Part shown: positions 11,903 through 21,400 of the stretch, piece by piece
How the letters are laid out: each line of letters opens with the position of its first letter
Numbering within the stretch: position 1 is the first letter of the stretch
Assembly (NCBI GenBank): GCA_047495785.1
Contig: JBLDXI010000009.1
Coordinates: 2,170,001 to 2,234,000 of the forward strand
DNA: 64,000 bases
Origin: Lepidodermella squamata
Lineage: Eukaryota; Gastrotricha
Direction of reading: 5' to 3'
Notes under the pieces: model-generated
Database searches by the model: none
Seen by the model: only the letters and a program-made list of their open reading frames with translations
What the model was told of the DNA's origin: nothing
Translations under genes and position numbers: made by a program

Positions 11903-14282
11903 ATGGCAGAAAGTCCTACTCTGAAAGATTTGAGAACGTTTGCCAATGACGTGGCAACTGGCCATGAACGCATTGTTCGAACGGTGAAAGGTCTTGAGGA
12001 TGATATCGCCAGGCTTTCGCAACAGCTCAGAGACCGCGAGGCTGATCTGGCTAAATTGGATGACGATTCTCAGCGATTGAGAAACCGAGCTGAAGACGCC
12101 CAGCAGCGCACTGAAGAGCTAGAACGGCAAATCGAGGCGATAACTGCAGAGACGCGCCGTCTCGCCGCACAAAAGCAGCAGCTCGAAGCTCAAAAAGCCA
12201 TACAGGATGAAAAGGTTGAACAATTGCAGCAGCAATTAGCTCAAGTTAGGATGAATGCTGACGAAAGAGAACGCATCAGCAGCGAACTGGAGCAACAGGT
12301 TGCTGAGTTGGGTGATCGGTGCGCAAATGCCGAGGCGAAGGCTGAGGAAATGCGACGAAAAGCGATGTCAGTCATCACCGGAGGAGACTTTGTCGACGGC
12401 GCTGTTGATCCATATTTTCTTGCTACTTCGCCAGCATTGACCGCCTCGACTCCCCGTGCTGGCAATAGAAACAGTCTTGCAATGACCGGAAGTGTACCCA
12501 ATACAGCCGGAATGATAGGCAGCTTCGACGTTTTTACATTTCCAGCTAATCAAACGACTCCAATGCCGACTTCTGCGAGTGCCAATGGAACGTTTTTCCC
12601 GAATGGAGAGGAAGCTATCGAACCTATCCATGCGCCAGCGGCCGCTGCCGGTCCGAATGTATTCGTTCAAACTTCAAATCAGCCCGCTAGTACCTTCGCC
12701 CCAGGGCAAGGCCTCACATGCACCCCTGAATACCTGAACCAAGCTATGCTGGCTTATAACTCGAGGCTCAATGAGCTAAAACAAGCCGTTGAAGAGTCAA
12801 ATACAGGTGGCGGTGATGGTAAGTCGATCCGCATATAAAATATCTGGAAATTATAGATTATTTACCATTTTTTCAGAAAATGATAACTTCGAAAAAGTAG
12901 GCCGAGCTCTGAAGGCATACGTTGATGAAAGCCGGCGGACAATGCTCGCTATTAGTTGCATTCCGCCTGGTAGCGACCTTAAACAATACGACGAACTTCA
13001 GGCCAAAGCGAGGCAACTACAAGAAGAAACTGCACGAGTCGCCCGCGCCGTCGCAGCCCAGGCGGCTGCTGGTGGGGAAGTGAGCAAGCCGAAACAGCGA
13101 GAAGTTATGGCAGAACTTGAACGTTGCCAGGGCACAACAGCTGATGCTCTAAGGATGGCGAATCGATTACTTCCGAAGGGAAATGACGTGAATCCCGATG
13201 ACATCGCAGCTTTACTGGACGAAGAGATGAAGCTAATGCACGCTGCAATCGCGAATTCTATCGCTAGACTTGAGGTATTATTGAATTAACCGACGTTGGG
13301 GCTGAATTTCACTGTTTTTTCGATAGGATATTCAACAAAAAGTTCGGAAGACGGAAAAAGAGGGCTGGAAACTGGAAGTTGATGATCGTATTCTTGCAGC
13401 CTGTAAGCAACTCGCTAAAGCCATTCAAGAAATTACTGAGGCTGCAGCGGCTTTACAGGAAGAGATCGAGAAACATGAAAAGGCAACAACTTGATCAGTG
13501 ATTTTTAACCGAATTTTAATTTAATTCCTCCGACAGGGTGCTTTGCCAACGCTTGAGTTCTACAAGCGGAACGTAAGATGGGCTCAAGGCCTAATTTCAT
13601 CTGCGAAAGAAATCACTCAAGCTTCAATCGGATTTGTGTATGTTCTCGAAGTCAACATATTTTTTCAATCCTTCAAATTGATGTCTCTTTCAGGAAAGCA
13701 GCCGATGAGGCTATAACATACGGTAAATGGGAGGAACTATTAGCGTGGACCGAAGAGGTCTCTGCCGCTACTATTCGACTGGCTGTTGCTAGCCGAGTGA
13801 AGGCACCTCGTAATTCGAGGGCCCTATCAAACGTGATGACAGGCACGCGAAATGTTTCTCAAGCAACTGCCGCCGTAGTCCTGCAAGTTCGGCAGAGTTT
13901 GGAATTGTTAAAACAACAAGAGGCTCAAGAGCAGCAGCAGTATGAGAAATACGTTGAAGGTCTTGGTTTCTACGAAACGAACAAGCTGGAGATGGAGAGT
14001 AAAATCGCGGCGAAACGGCTGGAGGCTGAGCTTGAAAGGGAGCAGTCGCGGTTACGCGCTTTAAGGCGGCGACATGCGAAACTAGTACCGGGGGATGAAG
14101 GTAAAAAAATGGCAATGCAGAACGAGCGAGAATTCATGCAGCGATCTGTGCATGGAAATGTCAACAGCACATCGGGTTTCGCTAAGCAGATCCTGTCTGC
14201 GGGACCTAATCAAACCGAACGCTTCTTCCCTCAAGATAGCGAGTCCACGACGCCGACTGGCACCTACAATGGCTTTTTGTGA
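11903..14282 (+). CDS. ANTH-less HIP1R-like protein (coiled coil + I/LWEQ)
   Basis: Tandem relative of the upstream HIP1R that begins directly with the coiled coil. Exons 11903-12818, 12877-13274, 13327-13482, 13537-13637, 13694-14282 give 719 aa. Residues about 20-170 are a heptad-rich coiled coil, about 175-290 a low-complexity A/T/S/P/N linker, then the helical middle region (LDEEMKLMHAAI) and the I/LWEQ domain (VRWAQGLISSAKEITQ, SAATIRLAVASRVKAP, GTRNVSQATAAVV, ending ELEREQSRLRALRRRHAKL), followed by about 60 extra residues. Three intron positions match the neighbour's. The intron at 13483-13536 has a GC-AG boundary (AAG then GCAACA), because the frame would otherwise stop. Without ANTH it should bind actin but not PIP2 membranes by itself; it may dimerise through the coiled coil. 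The role is inferred. Confidence 0.85.
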
Positions 14283-14564
14283 TTCGTTTTTTTTTGCTAT
14301 AAAAACTCCATTTATTTTCAACCAAAACATAACCGCATTCTTTCACGAAAATTAAAGTGCTTGCTTAAAGAATTCGAGCTTAACTACATGATGTGATCGT
14401 CATTTCGTGTCAAAACCAATAAAAACCTATGAATTACTGTATAACAACAGGGAGACATTGTTTTATTGATTATCAGCGGTAAAAAACACAGGAGCATTGC
14501 CTTTTCTTAACACAGATAAGTATAAAATATATTAAAAGCAGCACTAAAACGTCGATTTTCCGAG

Positions 14565-15584
14565 CTAATTGTGTTTCAACTTTTTGTTCAAAGCTTCTTC
14601 GTTGAGAACTGCCTCGTCCCAAGGGCCAGAAATCGTGCTGAAAAATGAATAAAATGAATTGAGGTTCGAAGAAATCATTCTTAAAGCTAACCTTTTGAGT
14701 GGCTGCATTGCAACAAGCACGGCCGGGCAAATAAAACTGATCAGCACGACGATTGTAACGTACAACAACGTGAAAAGATGCGAAATTCGCCACAATAAAA
14801 CAACAGAAATGAACACGTGAAACAAGGTGTAGGTAACGGCGCCGAATTTCGACTGTTCCTTGATCGCGCAGCTGAGTTCAGGAGCCAGCGCGAACAGCCC
14901 CACCGCGAAAACGATGAAGCCGAAGCAGTGGAACGGGGTGGCTAATCGCGAGGACAAGCAAGTTGCCCCGAAAATGGCCGCATTGAACGAAAGCACATCC
15001 GAAACACTAAATAGGATTTAAATAAATAGGAAATTTGGGATTTTTAGTAGACTTACATTGGAGCGTTAGCGACTCCGTAGTTATGAACGATAAGATGAGC
15101 AATCATCATCAAAAAAGTCATGCAGTAAATGGTATCCGAGCTGATTGTTGACGTCAGAGTTTGAATAATCGGGCTGAATATGTACGAAAACGTGAGCATC
15201 AGCAGCAAACTTCGGCAGTTGTAAACAATAGTCGATAGGGAAGTTGAGCTGCGGCGGAGGAAGACGTAGCATGAGTAGGTAACAAACAAAATTGCCATGC
15301 AAATCGATAGCAGCGAGAATGGGTCCATTTTCCCGCTAGCCAGATCAACAAAAACAGCGACGAGCCAGATAACGCGCGACAAGGCTTGCGCTAGACCGCC
15401 GGTTTGGAATACAACACTCGAATAATTGTACTCGTGAACATTTACTGTAAAAAATATTATTAAGGAGGATTTTCAGATTTGTAAATGACTCACTATTTCG
15501 TTTGAGCTCGTCTAAAAAAGAATCATCGACGTAATTATCTGGCACGCTTTGATGCTCGTATAGAACTTTGCGCCATTTCTTCAT
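14565..15584 (-). CDS. PIGC: PIGC, subunit of GPI-GlcNAc transferase
   Basis: Membrane subunit of the endoplasmic-reticulum complex that adds GlcNAc to phosphatidylinositol, the first step of GPI-anchor synthesis. Four exons (15584-15494, 15444-15057, 15006-14692, 14637-14565) give 288 aa, close to the usual 290-300. Conserved signatures are [15 protein letters not shown] at the N-terminus, [38 protein letters not shown] and the C-terminal GPWDEA. Six to eight hydrophobic segments are visible. The gene is convergent with the upstream HIP1R-like gene (282 bp between stops), and METTL3 follows on the same strand 87 bp upstream of its start, so the pair could be co-transcribed. It looks complete. 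Confidence 0.93.
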
Positions 15585-15671
15585 TGTGTTTTAAAAAAAT
15601 CTAAAGCTAACTACACATAATAGAAATTATAATCCATTAAATCATGAGAGAATAATTTTATTAATTGTCAA

Positions 15672-18051
15672 TTAAAGAATTCCGAATTCGTCCAGTTCAA
15701 GCATGGGAGTGGCAGAGGTTTGTCTAGAATTTGCGGCCGGTGAGTCGAAATCATCGGCAATATTCGTCGACTTGGGTACCGGGGTCGCAGTTTGACTAGG
15801 TGTGTTTTGATTGGCAGATGGCATGCAGTTGCCATCTGGATACCGCCTACGAAACCGCTCGACAGTATCCGGTTCCAGCAAACGCACCCCATCAGTTTGG
15901 TTTCCAAGAGTTATCCAATTTTTTTGGAAATTATGCGGCTAAAAATAATAAAAAAATGACTGGATTAAAGCTCGTCAAATGTTAAGCTAACCCTGCCGAA
16001 AAGCTCCAGCTTTCGGGTACCAGGTGAAAGACGTTCAATGAGACCGTAAATTTCATCGGGCTTACGACTGGTTTCTCGAACCTCGGACACTATCACATCG
16101 CAGTCCAGCAACCGACCCGTTTGTTGGTACATAGCAGCTGGTTTCCCTTTAACCGCTACCAGGCAGTGTTCCTTGCCGTGGTTCAACCAGTGCCCGGTTC
16201 GTCCCGTTCGAATGAGGCGTTGTAGCTGGTTTGTCTTGACCCAAACTACTTCGTCGACTCGTTCATATCCCCACAGGCGTAAACATTGCCGGCCAAGTTC
16301 CATAGCACGACCCGTTACCCATAGAAAGAAAAATCCATCATCTTGTAGGCCTATAAATAAAAATATGAAAGCGCTCCAATAAAATAAAAAATAAAAATAA
16401 AAAAAAAGCAAAAAACATGTGGCCACTGGGAGGATCGAACTCACGACCTTCGCGTTATTAGCACGACGCTCTAACCAACTGAGCTAAGCGGCCAGACACA
16501 TACAAGGGGCGTTTCAAGCTTTTTATGCGCCATTATCGTGTATATACATGCTGTAATTCTATTGACTATAAGCCACGTTGGTATACACTTACAAGGAATG
16601 TTGAGGCGCCTCATTTCATCATCTGACATAGTTCCATACGGCAACTCCATGTGAATATCCCAAGGCGGGTCAGCCATGATGACCGCAAATTTGCCTAGAA
16701 CTGTCATATCGAAAAATCGCAGGTCGCATTGAATCCATTGAGGCGGGAGCAGTGAAACCGCCTGATATTCCGGAAAAATCGGGTACGGCTGAGGGACGCT
16801 AGGTTGAGACGGCGGGGGTCCTCGAGGGTCCGGAGGCGGGTAGTCGATAGAATAATGAACATATTTGCAGGTATCCATGTGAAAGCAAGTGTTCAGAAAC
16901 GAGCAATCGCCTAGAGATTCGTCAGTATGGCGTCGAATCAGTCGACGAAAATGAAGCCGTTTGCAGTAGAAAGGAACGCCGGGTTGGCTGTGGCGGCGGC
17001 ATTCTTGAAGCGTGCCGTGTTCGCAGAACTTTTTCACGGTTTCGCCCTTGCTGCGGCCTTTGAACATTTCAGCGACCATGCGCTGCCGGACTGAAGGGGC
17101 GTTGACAATTTGAAGCAGCTCTTCACTCAAAGCCAGTTGCTTCTCGCATGCCGTTGGCATCGCGAGCAATTTTTCAAGGGACTGCGCTGATGTAGAGCTA
17201 GATGTCACCTCTTTGGGAGCTAAATAATACAAATATAAGGAATTATAAATAATTTCTAACTAATTTCGTTTAACGTTTTTTTTTACAGGAAATTTCAAAT
17301 TTCCAGCGTTGTTAAAAAAGTTTCACTCGGTTTCAATTTTGAAACTGATCCCCGTTGACTCAGTTAACTATTTCCACGTGTCTCATTACGTGAAGAAATG
17401 AGGAAAGAATGGACATTTTTGTATGAAACGGATCTTTTTCGGGTCGATATCAGCAAATTAGCCGGTCAAAATTTTTTAACAGGCGAAGGCAATTTCAGGG
17501 GAAATATCAAAGATGGAAATAGTCAACCGACCTGGCGTTTGCTCAGCCTCTTCGGCTAGTAGAATTCCAATAACCTTGAAGTCGACATCGACAACTGATT
17601 TTTCTGCAATGCGGATGAGATTAGCCGTCGATAGTTTCTCCAGAATATTCGCAACATCTTCGAGAGGAAGACTTTTCTGCCAATTTTTCACCAGGTTAGC
17701 GTGGATAGTTGCGTAAGAAGCGGGCAAGTCTATCACAGCTTCGTTGAGTAGGCGAAGAACAGCTACTTCTGGCTCGGTTGAGAACTGAGAAGTTTCGAGA
17801 ATTTGGCCATGGAATTTGGGTGGTTTCGTCAGAAAATCAGCGTCCTTTGAAATATCAGGCTCAATTTGTGAAATGAGTGAATGCAAATTATCAAGGCGAC
17901 GTCTCCTGGCCTCCTTCCGATCGCTTATCAGACTGGACCGTTTTCGAATTTTCAACAAATCATGCCAAACATTTTCACCAGTGTGGGTGCCTAGGCCAGT
18001 CATGCACAAGCAGAACAAATACTCTAAAACAAATCCGCAACAAGTTTTCAT
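15672..18051 (-). CDS. METTL3: METTL3, m6A mRNA methyltransferase catalytic subunit
   Basis: Catalytic subunit of the nuclear METTL3-METTL14 writer that makes N6-methyladenosine in mRNA. Exons 18051-17532, 17219-16593, 16350-15992, 15938-15672 give 590 aa. The N-terminal third is poorly conserved. Two CCCH zinc fingers follow ([11 protein letters not shown]..., then [17 protein letters not shown]). The MT-A70 domain carries the catalytic DPPW near residue 357 ([17 protein letters not shown]), then [32 protein letters not shown] and [16 protein letters not shown]. The C-terminus extends about 35 residues past the usual RYPDG end. A second in-frame ATG at 18003 is an alternative start. The 242-nt intron 2 contains a tRNA-Ile gene; most introns here are about 55 nt. 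METTL14 is not in the window. Confidence 0.95.
16420..16493 (-). tRNA. tRNA-Ile (anticodon AAT) inside a METTL3 intron
   Basis: 74 nt including an A discriminator. The acceptor stem GGCCGCT pairs with AGTGGCC (one G-U). The D-arm reads TAGCTCAGTTGGTTAGAGC, the anticodon loop CTAATAA gives AAT, and the T-loop is TTCGATC with the B-box GTTCGATCC. There is one mismatch in the T-stem. It closely resembles animal tRNA-Ile(AAT), with no intron. It lies on the same strand as METTL3, within intron 2, so pol II transcripts cross it. Confidence 0.95.
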
Positions 18052-18419
18052 TTCAATTAATCAAGTAAAAAAGGCAGATGATTTAGATGCCAAATATTTA
18101 TTTATTGATATATATAGTTTTCAGATATTTCATTCAAGTATAATTATGATGTAAGAATGACAATAGTGCGAACGGCAAGAATTCATTTTCAGCCTAAATA
18201 CGGCTTGAGCACGAGTTTGACAAGAGTCGATGAAGATTCGAAATAATACAGTCAAAATATTAACTGACTCGCAAAATGCAATGAGGTCAGAAAAACAAGT
18301 AATACAAAATGCAAGTCATGAAAACGATACGTGATCCACCACTCATTTTCGATTTGAAGTTAATAAGAAACAGAAACGCAAAAATGCAAAGTTTGTTCGT
18401 TTGATTTCGCTCGATTTGC
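18052..18419. other. Short intergenic between METTL3 and PIWI
   Basis: 368 bp that hold the METTL3 upstream region and the PIWI 3' UTR (both genes on the minus strand). No other feature seen. Confidence 0.5.
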
Positions 18420-21400
18420 TCACAGATAATACAACTTGTTCCAGAGATTGCGGTGGGTCTCGGAATGGACGTGCTGACCGACTAGGAAAGCCAGCTTGTG
18501 CGCGTAGTGGCACGGAGCAACGACACGAATGGTTCCCGGCCAGTTGTAGTACAAATGACTAAGACGGTACGCCAGCTGATGGTGGTGATCGGGCTGAAGA
18601 GTGGTCGACTCATGAATAATATTGTAGCGGGTTGGCGTAACTGTGCCCTGGCGAACGGACTGGGCAATTACGTAGAAATCGTACGCCTTGGGATTCGTGA
18701 TAGTATTGTCGACAACAGTACCCGGGGTGGGATTGTTGATTTGTGGGCCCCGGATGGCAAAGAAGCGGGGGCGGATTCGTTTCTGGACGACGATAACCGA
18801 CATTTTCGGTTGGTAGTCGGGTCCGAATTGCTTAGCCACCTCTTTCAGCTGCTGAACCTCGCTATCGTGTACGGCTTTTAGCTGATTGTCTGCAACGCCG
18901 TCGCGGTAAAAAAGAATAATCGCAGGCAGGACGCCGTTTTTCGAGTGGTAAGTCTTGATAGCTTCAGACAGGCAGACGACTAGATGATGAGAAAGCTCGC
19001 CGCGAGCGTCATGGCCAAACGAACGTGAGTAGAACTTAGTGAATGTTGGGTCAATTGTAGCGACGAAACCGCCGACTGATTTGCCTCGAGCTGCCGAGTC
19101 GTGGTACGTGTCGAAGCCGCAAATCATCGCAGTCTTGCACGGAATCGGGACGCTCCACAACGCACCGCCCAACTTGACGCAAACTTGCTGCATGATTTTG
19201 GTGACGACACTCATCATACCCTTGCGCAGCGTGTTCACAACAACGCACTGAAACGACAAAAACAGTAAATATTTGAAACCAGTGACAAATAAACGGCCAA
19301 TTTTTCGAAAATCCAATACAGTTATTCAATCAAATTTTTAAGCTCTGATTTCCAGCTTTAAGAAGCTAGATTTATATATATTATAGGCAAGTTCAGCTTT
19401 TCTACGACTATCGTTGCAAGAAGTGCGGCCACGCAATTCGATTAGCTCTCGAGTTAAAAGGGCATCATGGTAACGACAAAAACGTCTCAGAGTTAGCGTT
19501 TACTGCTGTTGGCGGCGACGGTGACAGAGGTACATTATTTTTGATAAACTGATAAACTGATTTTTCACTTGTTTTGATTCATTTCGGGTCTAATCTCATC
19601 TAAAGTGGCGGTCAAAATTATAGAGCAGCCCCCATACGTCAACTTTGGGATCTTCCATTCAATATGAAAAGACATAATTCATATTGAGCGTCGTCAAAAA
19701 TTTTGCGAAGCATGTCATAGCAGGTATCAGTACGCATGACACGATGAATGATGTCCATGTTCAACAACAGCTCGTTCTCGTACTTCGAGTAGGCGACCCC
19801 TCAGGCGAAGCGGCTGTGGATCCAAACGACGGTTCCAATCGGACAAAATCTGACGGGCCTTTTCACAGTTGGCGACACGGCGACCGAAATCGGTATAACG
19901 CTGCATACGGTTCGTCGGGTTGAGACGGGTGATCTCGCCGAATTCCTTCATCAGGCGGAAATCAGCACGCTGGGCGTCGGTCAAACCGGTCATGAAACAC
20001 AACTCCGGGACCAACTTGTTAACACGGCCTTCCTCCTTAATACGACGAGCCATTTTTCGCGGACGGGTGACGAGCAGAGGCTGCTTTACGTCTTCCTTCG
20101 GATCAATGTTGTTCCGGCGAGCATCGTCAAAAATTTTGCGAAGCATATCATAGCAAGTGTCGGTACGCATGACGCGATGAATGATGTCCATGTTCAACAG
20201 CAGCTCGTTCTCGTACTTAGTGATCGTCATCGCGTAACCAGGCCATATTGTCATACCGAAATTCTGCATGTTGATTGCAGCGGCCGGGTCGAAGAAATCC
20301 CTCTTGGACTGCTTCAGCTCGAGAGCGGTTTGCATGTGTCGAATGGCAATGTCCAGGATACGAACCGCCTCGTCCGAGTCGGGTGAAACCTCGCCAGTTC
20401 GGCGAACTCGGAGGTTGATGGTCGCACTTCATCTTTCTGCTATTACTAGGCCTTAGCATTGCCATCATTCTTAAACTATCAGTGGGATCGAGCTCGTCAA
20501 ATAATTTGGGAATATCAACGGCGGTACTAAGGGGCCCGGAATTGAGCCAATCAAAATTATCCGAAAAGGAAAGGAGAATTATAAATATCGTCGACCACAT
20601 TGAAACGGAAAAGCCCCGGGTATCATGCCGGTTATAGATTATAAAGTGGCGGTCAAAATTATAGAGCACCCCATGCGACGAAACATCGGGCGATTTGATC
20701 TCCCTGATAACTTCCGCAATTTTCAGTCCGATTTGAATTATTGCAATGATGACCCCTGATCCCCTGATCCACTTATTCCAAGTATGGTTCCTTTCATTTT
20801 TACCTTCAAACTGCGTCTAACCCCAAAATTACTGTCTGTTATATGCTCGGGTCAGTCAAAATTATAGAGCACCCATGCTTCGATAAATTTTCATGAGCAT
20901 TAGATGAACTTTCCTAGCCGATTGAAGGCATTTCATGGGTCAACAGTAAGCTCCGACTCTTATGTGAGATCCATTTTGTTTATGTCGATCAGGAAAAATT
21001 AATAAAATCAAATTTTTTGACTGTAGAAAGAATTTATGGTTTTTCAGAGCACTAAAATGCTTCTGCAACTGGTTTCTTGGATTCAACTGGCCATTTCCAT
21101 CACGGAAATGTCCCTAGCCGCACTGGAGTAACAACAAATCCCAACTGGAAAAGCTGTTTTGCAATATTGCCGGCGAATATGAACGCACGCGCGATACTTT
21201 TCAGCTAGTCTGTAAAGTTACAAAACTGTCTGAACACGAGAGACTTAGGTGAATTTTGAAGCTTTAGCTTCATTCTTTCAAAATAACATTTTTCAGATTT
21301 TAGAGACTGTTTTTCGGGTAAAAAAATTGGTCTAAACGCCATGTTGCGGACAGACATTTTCAAAATGTAAATTTTGGGTATTAAATTTTACTACTGTTTC

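Noticed and set aside
11659-11949. Plus-strand frame before the ANTH-less HIP1R-like gene
   Set aside because: It overlaps the true start at 11903 in another frame and shows no ANTH or other similarity.
19684-20456. Plus-strand frames opposite the PIWI copy
   Set aside because: They are antisense shadows of Arg-rich PIWI coding sequence; the same frames appear opposite the real exon.
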